Translations under genes and position numbers: made by a program | Shown: positions 24,671-34,004 of the stretch, piece after piece | Position numbering within the stretch: position 1 is the first letter of the stretch | How the letters are laid out: each line of letters opens with the position of its first letter | Assembly (NCBI RefSeq): GCF_000012125.1 | Contig: NC_007429.1 | Location: 620,001 to 684,000, forward strand | DNA from: Chlamydia trachomatis A/HAR-13 | GTDB taxonomy: Bacteria > Chlamydiota > Chlamydiia > Chlamydiales > Chlamydiaceae | DNA length: 64,000 bases | Reading direction: 5' to 3' | Notes under the pieces: model-generated | The model's database searches: none | The model's input: only the letters and a program-made list of their open reading frames with translations | What the model was told of the DNA's origin: nothing

Positions 24671-26936
24671 ACTCCACCCTTCCTCGAGAGCCGGAGGATT
24701 CTTCTCCCCATACGGTAGACTCTTTTCTTTCTATAGCCTGTTTAGCAGCCTGCTGTCCTGCTACTAAAGCTCTGAGGAAATCATCGTTCTCCCCGGGGCG
24801 AGCAGCCAGGAAAGCACATTCTAATTTTTCTTCTGTCTCACTAGGATTATCCAAAATCTTCGGAGTGATAAACATAAACATCTCTGTTTGTGAGTCCGAA
24901 GCAGAATCCATACCAAATAATTTTCCTATTCCTGGCAACTCTCCTAAAAATGGAATCCCGTCACGAGAATCCATAGTTTGATTACAACGAAGCCCCCCAA
25001 TAATGACCGTTTCGCCATCTTGAATCCGAACCTTGTTCGTAATATTTCTGCGTGTAACATCGGGACGATCCGCATGATTTCTCCCAGTCGAATCAAACGT
25101 GATGTCGGTCTCTAAAGTAATAAAGCTCTTCCCATCCTCTTCTCCGATATTAATAACGGGAAGAATCTTAATCATAATCCCGTATTGAGCTCGATTGTAT
25201 TGGGCTTTATCCTTATCAGAAGAAACTACAATTGACATTTCTTCCACAATCGCAATTCTCGCCGGGGTTTGGTTCATAGTCACGACGGAAGGACTTGCAT
25301 TAATACGGACATCCTCTTGCGCCATGAGAAACTGATAAGCAAAGTCATAACTAGGAACAATCCCTTTTGCTCCACCTTTGAACAGGAACTCCAGAATGCC
25401 CCCACTTGCCCACGAAACGGCTTGCGTTCCCTGCTTACAAACCTCTTCTCCTAAACGCAATAGGTTCAATCCAGATTTACGTTGATTGGATAGTTTTCTT
25501 TCAAAAAGCAGAACCTCTATACGTACCATTTTTTTGGGCACATCCAGTTTCTTCAACAACATCTTGATCTTGGGTAAAGCTTCTTTCTCAATAACCATAA
25601 TCAAGGTTCCGGTCTTGGAATCTGCAATAAAACTCCCATATTTCGCAGAACCTTCTTTTACGGAGCTCCCCAGCGACGTATCTATATGTACCGCTAATCC
25701 ATTCGAAGAGGATCCCGCTTTACTTGAGACTACGCCAGTATCACAACTACTAGATGCCCCAAAAGCACCATTTGAGAAAATATCATGTACTTGAGAAAGA
25801 AGCGCTGCAAGCTCCTGAGGATCTGAGTGTTTGACATGATACCAAAATACCGTTTTGTCGGTAGGGCTCTCTATCCCCTCTTCTAGTTCCCGAATAAGAT
25901 CTATTGCCTTCTGAACGATGGGAAGAGCTCCACTTAAGAAAAGCGAGCGTCCATGGTTTTGTAAAGGGACCACTTTTAATCCCACTCCAGAAGAATCTTC
26001 TCCCTCTTTAGCTAAATCTTCTCGGAAAGCTGCTTTCAAAATAGCCAGCATTTCTGAGGGTTCTATTTTTGATAAAGAAACAATGCGATGCTCTTGTCGA
26101 ATGTTGTCTGATTGTAAGAATTCATAGATTTTAAGGAGCTCGGTAATCTCGCTGACAGCTCCAAATAACCAAACTTTCCCCCCTATAAAATCAATTAACA
26201 TGGTATCGCTATTTGCGAACTTGCGCAAAGCTTGTACATCCGCTCGTGCATCTAAATTTTTAGAAGAAAGTACAAAAGCAATATGTGCCGTCATAGGCAA
26301 GCTATCTAGCTCTTGTCTAGATCCAAAGATACCTAAAACACCAGACTCTTCCCTATTAGTTAAATACAGCTCCTTAATCCAAGGACTAACCTGTCTGATC
26401 CCAATACCCAGCCGCATTAAAAGCAAAGACAAACATTCCTCAAATCCTTCTTTAGGGACCACTAGCTTAGACATGGCTGTGATACGCATCGCCCCAACAT
26501 TTTGAGGAATCACATAGATACTCTGTTCATCTCCGTAATCACTGACCAGATTATAAATCGTAGTTTCTGGATGATTCCAAAGGGCATAGTCTTCGGGATC
26601 CCCTCCCCTTTCTGCAACCTCTACTGACCATAAATCTTCCAATGAACGTATCCGTTGTTTAGCGCCGATCAATCGGCTTCGCAACTCGTCCCATACCGCC
26701 TGCGAAGTCTCTCCTCGAGAACGGAGAGACAAAGCTTCTTCGTATAAAGATTTGAGAACATCATTTGCCTCTTTCAATTCAGCATTAAAAGATGAAATAT
26801 GCGAAAAAGGGGCTAGCAATTCCGTTTTTCCTTCTAGAGAAGCCAATTTTTCTGTAATCGTGATGGAAAAACTAGGAACCGTCAAACTTCCCAAACAAAA
26901 AGTCCCTAGAAACCCATAGCCCAAAATATTTTTCAC
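24654..26936 (-). CDS. gspD: Type II secretion outer membrane secretin GspD
   Basis: A protein of 760 residues with a signal peptide (1-23). A coiled segment (35-95) is followed by N-domain repeats (about 160-480) and a C-terminal secretin domain with V-R-I-Q-D-G-E-T-V-I-I-G-G-L near 645-658 and the downstream P-F-L-G-E-L-P-G-I-G-K-L-F. It forms the outer-membrane channel. The N-terminal coiled region before the N domains is unusual. The start is GTG directly after the preceding stop, with GGAGGA 6 nt upstream. Confidence 0.92.
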   Translation of the reverse strand: MKNILGYGFLGTFCLGSLTVPSFSITITEKLASLEGKTELLAPFSHISSFNAELKEANDVLKSLYEEALSLRSRGETSQAVWDELRSRLIGAKQRIRSLEDLWSVEVAERGGDPEDYALWNHPETTIYNLVSDYGDEQSIYVIPQNVGAMRITAMSKLVVPKEGFEECLSLLLMRLGIGIRQVSPWIKELYLTNREESGVLGIFGSRQELDSLPMTAHIAFVLSSKNLDARADVQALRKFANSDTMLIDFIGGKVWLFGAVSEITELLKIYEFLQSDNIRQEHRIVSLSKIEPSEMLAILKAAFREDLAKEGEDSSGVGLKVVPLQNHGRSLFLSGALPIVQKAIDLIRELEEGIESPTDKTVFWYHVKHSDPQELAALLSQVHDIFSNGAFGASSSCDTGVVSSKAGSSSNGLAVHIDTSLGSSVKEGSAKYGSFIADSKTGTLIMVIEKEALPKIKMLLKKLDVPKKMVRIEVLLFERKLSNQRKSGLNLLRLGEEVCKQGTQAVSWASGGILEFLFKGGAKGIVPSYDFAYQFLMAQEDVRINASPSVVTMNQTPARIAIVEEMSIVVSSDKDKAQYNRAQYGIMIKILPVINIGEEDGKSFITLETDITFDSTGRNHADRPDVTRRNITNKVRIQDGETVIIGGLRCNQTMDSRDGIPFLGELPGIGKLFGMDSASDSQTEMFMFITPKILDNPSETEEKLECAFLAARPGENDDFLRALVAGQQAAKQAIERKESTVWGEESSGSRGRVEYDGRE

Positions 26937-28166
26937 CTAAGATCCTCCCCCTATACGAGAATTTTTCGTCCCACTCTCCTGACCTAAATGACTCTGTGCA
27001 ACAGTCTCTAGAACCTGCTTAAGCGGTAAAGAGATCGTCTCAACAACTGTGCGCTGAGTATTAAATACATGTCCTTTGAAAACAAATTCCCCGTCTTCCT
27101 TATCAATTCTTTCAAAAACTAAAAGAGGGCTCCGAAGCTTACCTGATAGGTAATCTTCTAATTGTCTTTTTGAAGTTACCCTCTCCCAGCGCTCCCCTGT
27201 ATGGATGACCCAATCATCTGCAGAAAGAACCAAACGATCTTTCCCTGCTGTAATAATAGGGCGAGACCATGTTCGCATACCCACAAACGAAAACTCCTTC
27301 ACCAACTCTGCGATTTCAATAGGAGAAGAAACTTGTTTCACCAGCGTGATCTGCTGGCTCATCAACCCATCGATGCTCCACAGCTCAATCACCATCATCC
27401 GATCATCCAAACGCTTGACTTCGAGAAGAGGGACTTTAGTACCATCTCCTTGGAAAGTCTTATAAGGAACCCATCGATCCTGATCCCATAAAAGCACATC
27501 TCCAACAGCCAAATATTGGCTATACGCTTCCCCAGATAAAGACTCGAAATCTACTCGTTCTTTGGCAGCCTGTATGACATAATCTGCCCCTCCATGCATA
27601 AGAAGAAACTTATCCCCTCCCACACAGCGGATACGCTGCTTTACAGCGATACTAGGCTCCACTCGCATTCCCCCAATTTCCCATGTCTGCGAACATCTAG
27701 GTGCCATGGATAAAGAAAAATGCGCGCGCTCCTTAGGAGAAGAGATAGCCCCTCCTAAAGCGCCTTTCATACGAACAACAACATCCAAAGAACGCCCGTC
27801 CGAAGAAGGCCGACACTCCAACCATAGAGGGGTAGGCTCAGCACTAAAAACGAGTGTTTCTTCGTCCGGCCCTTGTCGAAGAAAAACCTTTTTCCCTAAA
27901 GAAACTTCTTGAATCGCATTAGTGGTCGCAAGCTCTAAAAAAAATTTACCACTTCGCGCATCCGGACGCTTATTACAGCCAAGGAACACAAACTGATTCC
28001 GTAAATCCGGGAGTTCTTCCTCGATAGAAAAGTCTTGTAGCGCCCAAGCCCCTGAACACGCAAGCTGCTTCTCCTCTGCTGTAAGAGGAGAGCATACTCC
28101 GGCGATCGCGCCTATCAAGGCGGCGCCTCTTATCCATTGATAAAAAAAGAAATGAAGTTGGCGCAT
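26937..28166 (-). CDS. Secreted protein in GspC position (CT573-type)
   Basis: A protein of 409 residues with an N-terminal hydrophobic segment (about 12-30, ending S-P-L-T-A) that may be a signal peptide or an anchor. The mature part looks beta-rich. It stands immediately before gspD with adjoining stop and start codons. In many type II operons this slot is gspC, the inner-membrane clamp that binds the secretin, but a GspC anchor plus HR domain is not obvious here. It is the first gene after the pepP terminator, so it probably heads the type II operon; TACAAT about 35 nt upstream is a candidate -10. Confidence 0.5.
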   Translation of the reverse strand: MRQLHFFFYQWIRGAALIGAIAGVCSPLTAEEKQLACSGAWALQDFSIEEELPDLRNQFVFLGCNKRPDARSGKFFLELATTNAIQEVSLGKKVFLRQGPDEETLVFSAEPTPLWLECRPSSDGRSLDVVVRMKGALGGAISSPKERAHFSLSMAPRCSQTWEIGGMRVEPSIAVKQRIRCVGGDKFLLMHGGADYVIQAAKERVDFESLSGEAYSQYLAVGDVLLWDQDRWVPYKTFQGDGTKVPLLEVKRLDDRMMVIELWSIDGLMSQQITLVKQVSSPIEIAELVKEFSFVGMRTWSRPIITAGKDRLVLSADDWVIHTGERWERVTSKRQLEDYLSGKLRSPLLVFERIDKEDGEFVFKGHVFNTQRTVVETISLPLKQVLETVAQSHLGQESGTKNSRIGGGS

Positions 28167-28244
28167 AACAACAGAGAAACAAAAAAGAATTGTATAAAGT
28201 AACTGATTTGAGAAAAAAAATCAATTTTTACAAAAGAAAATAAG

Positions 28245-28285
28245 AAAAGCCGTTTTTTTGTTAAAAAACAAAAAAATCGGCTTTT
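28245..28285 (-). terminator. Terminator after pepP (minus strand)
   Basis: AAAAGCCG and CGGCTTTT flank complementary T- and A-runs, giving a long stem over 28245-28285, followed on the minus strand by CTTATTTTCTTTT. It separates mutL-pepP from the type II secretion operon. Confidence 0.8.
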
Positions 28286-28293
28286 ATATGAAA

Positions 28294-29364
28294 TTAAATG
28301 ATAATTATCTCGGAAGAGACCTTTCGGTTTGTTAAATTTAAATTTTCATTCACACCTATCATGATCGTATCTTCAATCCGGATCCCACCTACACCAGGGA
28401 AATATACCCCCGGCTCTACAGTCACAGCCATATTCAATTGTAGCGTGGCATCCGAAAAAGGCGATAACCTAGGGTATTCATGGACCTCTCTTCCCACGCC
28501 ATGCCCTAGCCCATGAATGAACGCTTTCTCCATTCCATGTGCACGTAAAATACGCACAGCTTCCTTATGAACATCCCGACAAGGCACTCCTGCCCGACAG
28601 AACTCTATGGCTGCACGCTGAGCCTCAGCAACCGCAACGTATCCATCCAATAGCTGCTGTTCTGGAGTCGCTCCAAATGCCACCGTTCGAGTCATATCTG
28701 AACAATATCCTTCATAGCAAACGCCAATGTCGATCAACACCACATCCCCCTTTTTCAAAGATCGATTCGTTGGAATTGCATGGGGGAAAGCCGCATTCTC
28801 ACCAAATGCAATAATGGGAGGAAAAGAGACCTTTTCTATACCAAGGTTAGCCCAAAAGACGTGAAGCATCCGAACCAGTTCTTTTTCTGTAATCCCTGGG
28901 CGTAATGCAGCCAGAACAAAATCATATCCTGCAGAACCTATTTCCGCAGCTCGAGTCATTTTTTGGATTTCTTCCGTGCTTTTCACACAACGTAACTTCT
29001 CCGCAACTAAACTTTGCGGAGAAAATGCATACCCGCTGTTCATTCGTTTTTGTGCTATCCCGTAAGGAGTATACTCGCTGTCAAAGCCTATCGTTTTTAA
29101 CCCTGTATTTTCGATATAACTGCCGAGTTCCTGATCCACACTTTTAGAATAAGAAACAAGCACCACATCCTGGATACGAGCATAGAGATCTTTATCTAAT
29201 GGAGACACAAACAATACTGCTTCATCACGAGTGATCAATAAAACTCCTGATCGAGCCTGATCTTGTAAAAAGTAGCTAATATCCTCGTCTTTCTCTATCA
29301 AAAAAGCATCAAGTGCGCGCTCCACTAGAGAATCTTGCAGTCGTTTGATCGGATTTTGATTCAT
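28294..29364 (-). CDS. pepP: Xaa-Pro aminopeptidase (peptidase M24)
   Basis: A protein of 356 residues with an N-terminal creatinase-like domain (1-125) and a C-terminal pita-bread domain. All five metal ligands are visible: D212, D223, H288, E317 and E331. The enzyme removes an N-terminal residue preceding proline using two metal ions. There is no signal peptide, so it acts in the cytoplasm, probably in recycling host-derived peptides. The start has AGGAGATAGGAT upstream. It lies 10 nt after mutL. Confidence 0.9.
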   Translation of the reverse strand: MNQNPIKRLQDSLVERALDAFLIEKDEDISYFLQDQARSGVLLITRDEAVLFVSPLDKDLYARIQDVVLVSYSKSVDQELGSYIENTGLKTIGFDSEYTPYGIAQKRMNSGYAFSPQSLVAEKLRCVKSTEEIQKMTRAAEIGSAGYDFVLAALRPGITEKELVRMLHVFWANLGIEKVSFPPIIAFGENAAFPHAIPTNRSLKKGDVVLIDIGVCYEGYCSDMTRTVAFGATPEQQLLDGYVAVAEAQRAAIEFCRAGVPCRDVHKEAVRILRAHGMEKAFIHGLGHGVGREVHEYPRLSPFSDATLQLNMAVTVEPGVYFPGVGGIRIEDTIMIGVNENLNLTNRKVSSEIIII

Positions 29365-29374
29365 ATCCTATCTC

Positions 29375-31105
29375 CTACATAAAATCGTCATCCAAAACTA
29401 ACCGACGTATCATCTCTCCGTCAAACGCTTTTTCAGGCTTGCCAAGCTTCCACAAAATATCAAGCCAAGCATAATCGAATGCTCTTGCATTTCTAGAGAA
29501 AACCAACTTTTGAACAGTATTTTCAACGAGTTGTTCAAAAGACTCCCCTACATGCAGAGCTCCTTCTTGAGCTAGCGCAACAATCCATTCTTTCAGTTCT
29601 TCTTCTTGAATAAAAGGCGGCGCACTTTCTATTGCAAAACTGTCTGGGCTAATACGCGATAATTCGATTCCTAAAGCAGTCAAAGCTTCCAAACGCATCT
29701 GTAAAAAGTCTGCTTCCAACTTAGTCATCTGTACAGATGAAGGAAGTAAAAACGTTTGACAGGCTAACCTCGACTCTAAACGCTCGGATAATAAAGAAAC
29801 ATAAAACAAATGTTTACGCGCAGCCTGTACAAATACAACATGGACCCCTTCAGAATCTTCGACTAAAAGAACTTTACCTAGGGATGTAAGAAAGCGTACT
29901 TTCTCAACAACAGAAAGAGAACTCGAGGCAGAGTCTCTAGACACAATCGTGGCCATCTCTGTTTTCAAATAGGGTTGCTGCGAGAAAGTAGGACAAGAAA
30001 GCGGGGCAGAGACAATCGCAGGACGAATAGATGGAACGCTGATCCCCTCATTTTCTATAGGGATTTTTTCTGTAGGGACTTTCAACACAGTCTCTTCCAA
30101 AGAGGGTGATCGACGCAACAACGCCTCTGAAATTGCCTCAACAAGCAAATTACTAATCTGCCCTTCCTGTAGTAACCGTACCTCTGTTTTTTGAGGATGC
30201 ACATTGAAGTCGCACCACATAGGCGGCAAGAATAACTTCAATACAAATATAGGGTAGCGTTGTGCTGGGATCATCCAAGCATAAGCTTCCGCTACCTTTT
30301 TAGATATGAAAGACGACTCTACAGCACGATTATTAATAAAAAGCCGCTGTCCCTGCCTAGTAGAACGATGCTGGTTAGGAGAGCCTAAAAATCCTAGCAC
30401 CCGAAGATCCCCTTGCTGCTTATCAATAAAGAATGCTTCTTGAACAAAAGACTCTCCCAAGACTAGCGCTACACGCTCTATGAAGCCTTGTTTCTTAGCC
30501 ACATAGAGTTCTTGACGACACTCACTAATCCACGTCCACCCAATACCTTCTGAAGAAAGAACACTATTTTCCAACAAACGACGAATGGCCAACCGATCCA
30601 TCTGCGGAGATTTTTGGAAAGATTGTCGCATGGGAACATTGTAAAAAAGGGAGTGGACCGCAATAGTCGTTCCCTGCTGTCTAGGAGCAGGCTCGCAGCA
30701 AACAGGCTCGCCTTTTTCAATCAACGTCTTAGACCCCAATCCTCCTGCACGAGCCGTATGGATCTCCATTTTGGAAATCGAGGCTATCGAGGGCAGAGCT
30801 TCTCCCCTAAACCCATAACTAGCGAGAGAAAAGATATCAGCAAAATGAGCGATCTTTGAAGTGGCATGACGTTGAAGCGCCACCGGCACCTCTTCTGGAT
30901 CCATCCCCACTCCATTGTCTCGCACAACAATCTGGCCTCTACCCCCACCTAGAGTTTCGATATGAATTTCATCCGCGCCTGCATCTAATGAATTCTCAAT
31001 CAGCTCCTTAACTACAGAAGCTGCATTTTCTATGACCTCACCAGCAGAGATCTGGTTAACCGTTACACTATCTAATAAACGAATCCGAGAAGGCGATAAC
31101 GACAC
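29375..31105 (-). CDS. mutL: DNA mismatch repair protein MutL
   Basis: A protein of 576 residues. The N-terminal GHKL ATPase has E-L-I-E-N-S-L-D-A-G-A (35-45), D-N-G-V-G-M (63-68) and the signature G-F-R-G-E-A-L (about 98-104). The C-terminal dimerisation domain lacks an obvious D-Q-H-A-x2-E-R endonuclease motif (it has V-F-V-Q-A-A-R-K in that place), so nicking activity is doubtful. The start is GTG with GGAG 7 nt upstream. It opens a minus-strand unit diverging from the translocator operon. Confidence 0.9.
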   Translation of the reverse strand: MSLSPSRIRLLDSVTVNQISAGEVIENAASVVKELIENSLDAGADEIHIETLGGGRGQIVVRDNGVGMDPEEVPVALQRHATSKIAHFADIFSLASYGFRGEALPSIASISKMEIHTARAGGLGSKTLIEKGEPVCCEPAPRQQGTTIAVHSLFYNVPMRQSFQKSPQMDRLAIRRLLENSVLSSEGIGWTWISECRQELYVAKKQGFIERVALVLGESFVQEAFFIDKQQGDLRVLGFLGSPNQHRSTRQGQRLFINNRAVESSFISKKVAEAYAWMIPAQRYPIFVLKLFLPPMWCDFNVHPQKTEVRLLQEGQISNLLVEAISEALLRRSPSLEETVLKVPTEKIPIENEGISVPSIRPAIVSAPLSCPTFSQQPYLKTEMATIVSRDSASSSLSVVEKVRFLTSLGKVLLVEDSEGVHVVFVQAARKHLFYVSLLSERLESRLACQTFLLPSSVQMTKLEADFLQMRLEALTALGIELSRISPDSFAIESAPPFIQEEELKEWIVALAQEGALHVGESFEQLVENTVQKLVFSRNARAFDYAWLDILWKLGKPEKAFDGEMIRRLVLDDDFM

Positions 31106-31188
31106 AAAGCATCTCCGCTATGATTTTAAGACTTTACTATTCAGTGAGAGACAGCACGAGAGAAAGCGTGAAGTCCAAGCCTTTCGCG

Positions 31189-31210
31189 CAGGAGGTAACG
31201 GTACCTCCTG
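31189..31210. repeat. Perfect palindrome in the mutL / translocator intergenic region
   Basis: CAGGAGGTA (31189-31197) and TACCTCCTG (31202-31210) form a 9-bp stem with a 4-nt ACGG loop. One arm equals a full Shine-Dalgarno and the other the 16S anti-Shine-Dalgarno. Eight A residues follow on the plus strand, so on the minus strand the T run precedes rather than follows the stem and it is not a terminator for either flank. It may be an operator or a structured leader element of mutL. Confidence 0.45.
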
Positions 31211-31324
31211 TTAAAAAAAATTGCAAGGCAACGACACACGCTGCTGCACGATGTTAACTTACGCAAAAAGAATTAATTATGTTTTATTAAAAGCAAAATA
31301 TTAAAAACGTTTTTATTAATTAAC

Positions 31325-31354
31325 TTGTTAAATCAGATCGTTAGAATTTAATAT
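31325..31354 (+). promoter_or_regulatory. Candidate promoter of the translocator operon
   Basis: TTGTTA (31325-31330) and TAATAT (31349-31354) with an 18-nt spacer, in an AT-rich stretch (31255-31395) directly upstream of the chaperone gene. The AT-richness makes chance matches likely, so this is tentative. Confidence 0.4.
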
Positions 31355-31399
31355 TGTTAGTAGTAATTTGTTATTTTTATTTTTTTAGGAATTATCGCG

Positions 31400-32098
31400 A
31401 TGAGCACTCCATCTTCTAATAATTCTAAAAAACCTTCGGCCTCTTTTAATAAAAAATCACGTAGCCGCTTGGCCGAGATTGCTGCACAAAAAAAAGCAAA
31501 AGCTGAGGATTTGGAACAAAAATATCCTGTTCCTACGGAAGAGGAGACAAAACAAGTTCTCATGGACATCCTACAGGGGTTAAGCAACGGATTAACTCTT
31601 CAGCAAATTTTAGGTCTCTCCGACGTCCTCCTTGAAGAAATCTACACCGTAGCATATACTTTCTACTCCCAAGGGAAATATCAGGAAGCTATCGGTCTTT
31701 TCCAAATCTTAACAGCCTCCAAACCTCAATGCTACAAATACATCTTAGGTCTTAGCTCTTGCTATCACCAGCTAAAAATGTATGACGAAGCCGCTTTTGG
31801 TTTCTTCCTAGCTTTCGATGCTCAACCCGAAAACCCCATCCCTCCTTACTACATCGCCGATAGCTTGATGAAGCTAAACCAACCCGAAGAATCTCAAGAC
31901 TTCCTCGATATTACGATCGATATGTGTAAGAACAAGCCGGAATATAAAGTTCTTAAAGATCGCTGCAGCATTATGAAGCAATCTTTAGATGCCGTGCTGA
32001 AAAAAGAGAAATCTGCAAAAGGCTCTGAAACACAAGCCTCCTCTCCTAAAAACACAAAAGCTAAAAAAGCTGCTTCTAACAAGAAAAAAGCAAAGTAA
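31400..32098 (+). CDS. scc2: Type III secretion translocator chaperone (LcrH/SycD family)
   Basis: A protein of 232 residues. A Lys- and Ser-rich N-terminus (1-35) leads into about three tetratricopeptide repeats (roughly 75-180; Y-T-F-Y-S-Q-G-K-Y-Q-E-A-I-G-L-F is the first) and a very basic C-terminal tail of Ala and Lys. SycD-type chaperones hold the hydrophobic translocators in the cytoplasm. Its position as first gene before copB and copD fits this role. The N- and C-terminal basic extensions are longer than in enterobacterial homologues. Confidence 0.88.
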   Translation: MSTPSSNNSKKPSASFNKKSRSRLAEIAAQKKAKAEDLEQKYPVPTEEETKQVLMDILQGLSNGLTLQQILGLSDVLLEEIYTVAYTFYSQGKYQEAIGLFQILTASKPQCYKYILGLSSCYHQLKMYDEAAFGFFLAFDAQPENPIPPYYIADSLMKLNQPEESQDFLDITIDMCKNKPEYKVLKDRCSIMKQSLDAVLKKEKSAKGSETQASSPKNTKAKKAASNKKKAK

Positions 32099-32114
32099 AA
32101 GCAGGGACTAAACC

Positions 32115-32474
32115 ATGAGTAAAAAACATAAGCACAAGCAAGCACACACTTCTTCCAAACCCAAAGTAGAACCTGCGTATGTTTCGAAAAAAGAATCTCC
32201 TGCTTTGCAAGAATTGCAAAATGCGATGATTTCTTTTTCTCAAGACTTGCCTTTAGCGCAGATGTTCTCAGAAATACAAGATGAGAAACAATTAGCCAAA
32301 ATGATGGCAGCACTCAGCGGAATGTTAGACTCTCTTCCTGTCGAAACCTTGACAAAAGGGGTGTTTGACAATCCTAAAGAGGAAGCCCAGTTATCTCAAG
32401 AAATTTCTAGTATATTCCTCGGCTTAAAACACCTTACGGAAACCGTAAATAAACATATTGCTGATGAGAAATAA
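32115..32474 (+). CDS. Small protein of the translocator operon (CT577-type)
   Basis: A protein of 119 residues starting with a Lys/His-rich stretch (S-K-K-H-K-H-K-Q-A-H), then helical and hydrophilic without membrane segments. AGGGA lies 7 nt before the ATG. It sits between the chaperone and copB, and its size and helicity are compatible with a second chaperone or a small secreted component. No family recognised. Confidence 0.6.
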   Translation: MSKKHKHKQAHTSSKPKVEPAYVSKKESPALQELQNAMISFSQDLPLAQMFSEIQDEKQLAKMMAALSGMLDSLPVETLTKGVFDNPKEEAQLSQEISSIFLGLKHLTETVNKHIADEK

Positions 32475-32510
32475 TCGTCTCGTCTTACAAAGAGTTTTTA
32501 GAGAGGTTAT

Positions 32511-33974
32511 ATGTCCCTTTCATCTTCTTCGTCTTCCGATAGTAGCAACCTTAAGAATGTCTTGTCGCAAGTCATAGCTTCGACTCCTCAAGGCGTTCCT
32601 AATGCAGATAAATTAACCGACAATCAGGTTAAGCAAGTTCAACAGACGAGACAAAATCGCGATGACCTAAGCATGGAAAGCGATGTCGCTGTTGCCGGAA
32701 CTGCTGGAAAAGATCGCGCAGCTTCTGCTTCTCAAATAGAAGGACAAGAACTTATAGAGCAGCAAGGATTAGCTGCAGGGAAAGAAACTGCATCTGCCGA
32801 TGCGACATCCCTAACCCAAAGCGCATCTAAAGGAGCTAGCTCGCAACAATGCATAGAAGATACTAGCAAATATTTAGAGCTATCTTCTTTAAGTTCGTTG
32901 TCATCTGTAGATGCCACGCATCTACAAGAAATTCAAAGCATCGTATCCTCTGCTATGGGTGCTACTAACGAGCTTTCCTTGACGAACTTAGAAACTCCAG
33001 GACTACCCAAACCTTCAACGACACCTCGTCAAGAAGTAATGGAAATTAGCCTTGCATTAGCAAAAGCAATTACCGCTCTTGGAGAGTCAACGCAAGCAGC
33101 ATTGGAGAACTTCCAAAGTACGCAGTCGCAATCTGCGAACATGAACAAAATGTCTCTAGAATCTCAAGGCCTTAAAATTGATAAAGAGCGTGAAGAGTTC
33201 AAAAAAATGCAAGAGATCCAGCAAAAGTCTGGAACCAACTCTACCATGGATACCGTTAACAAAGTGATGATTGGGGTTACCGTGGCTATTACTGTGATCT
33301 CTGTAGTATCCGCATTATTCACTTGCGGTCTTGGCTTGATCGGAACTGCTGCTGCAGGAGCCACAGCAGCCGCGGCTGGAGCTACAGCAGCAGCAACGAC
33401 AGCAACTTCTGTAGCTACAACAGTCGCTACACAAGTGACTATGCAAGCAGTCGTGCAAGTGGTTAAACAAGCTATTATTCAAGCTGTTAAACAGGCTATC
33501 GTCCAAGCTATTAAACAAGGGATTAAACAAGGGATCAAACAAGCCATTAAGCAAGCTGTTAAGGCGGCTGTGAAAACCCTTGCTAAAAACGTGGGTAAAA
33601 TTTTCAGCGCAGGGAAAAATGCTGTTAGCAAATCGTTCCCTAAACTCTCCAAAGTTATCAACACTTTGGGAAGTAAATGGGTAACCTTAGGAGTAGGAGC
33701 TCTTACAGCAGTTCCTCAACTCGTATCCGGGATTACTAGTCTGCAGCTGTCAGACATGCAGAAAGAACTGGCCCAAATTCAAAAAGAAGTCGGAGCTCTC
33801 ACAGCTCAATCTGAAATGATGAAAGCTTTCACATTGTTCTGGCAACAAGCAAGTAAAATTGCAGCTAAACAAACAGAAAGCCCTAGTGAAACGCAACAGC
33901 AGGCGGCCAAAACCGGAGCTCAGATAGCGAAAGCTTTGTCCGCAATAAGTGGCGCCTTAGCCGCCGCAGCTTAA
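32511..33974 (+). CDS. copB: Type III translocator CopB (YopB-like)
   Basis: A protein of 487 residues. A Ser/Thr/Gln-rich secreted N-terminus (1-165) is followed by coiled-coil helices (165-240), a pair of hydrophobic segments (about 252-285) rich in Ala, Gly and Val, and a remarkable run of four-residue repeats of the K-Q-[AG]-[IV] type (about 316-352). A second hydrophobic stretch lies near 390-410. It inserts in host membranes with CopD to form the translocation pore. GAGAGG lies 4 nt upstream. Confidence 0.9.
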   Translation: MSLSSSSSSDSSNLKNVLSQVIASTPQGVPNADKLTDNQVKQVQQTRQNRDDLSMESDVAVAGTAGKDRAASASQIEGQELIEQQGLAAGKETASADATSLTQSASKGASSQQCIEDTSKYLELSSLSSLSSVDATHLQEIQSIVSSAMGATNELSLTNLETPGLPKPSTTPRQEVMEISLALAKAITALGESTQAALENFQSTQSQSANMNKMSLESQGLKIDKEREEFKKMQEIQQKSGTNSTMDTVNKVMIGVTVAITVISVVSALFTCGLGLIGTAAAGATAAAAGATAAATTATSVATTVATQVTMQAVVQVVKQAIIQAVKQAIVQAIKQGIKQGIKQAIKQAVKAAVKTLAKNVGKIFSAGKNAVSKSFPKLSKVINTLGSKWVTLGVGALTAVPQLVSGITSLQLSDMQKELAQIQKEVGALTAQSEMMKAFTLFWQQASKIAAKQTESPSETQQQAAKTGAQIAKALSAISGALAAAA

Positions 33975-34004
33975 CTATTAATTTTTTGATGGAGATCGTG
34001 TGTT

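Noticed and set aside
33164..33664. Minus-strand Cys/Ser-rich frames inside copB
   Set aside because: They mirror the Ala- and Lys-rich repeat codons of copB; no start signals.
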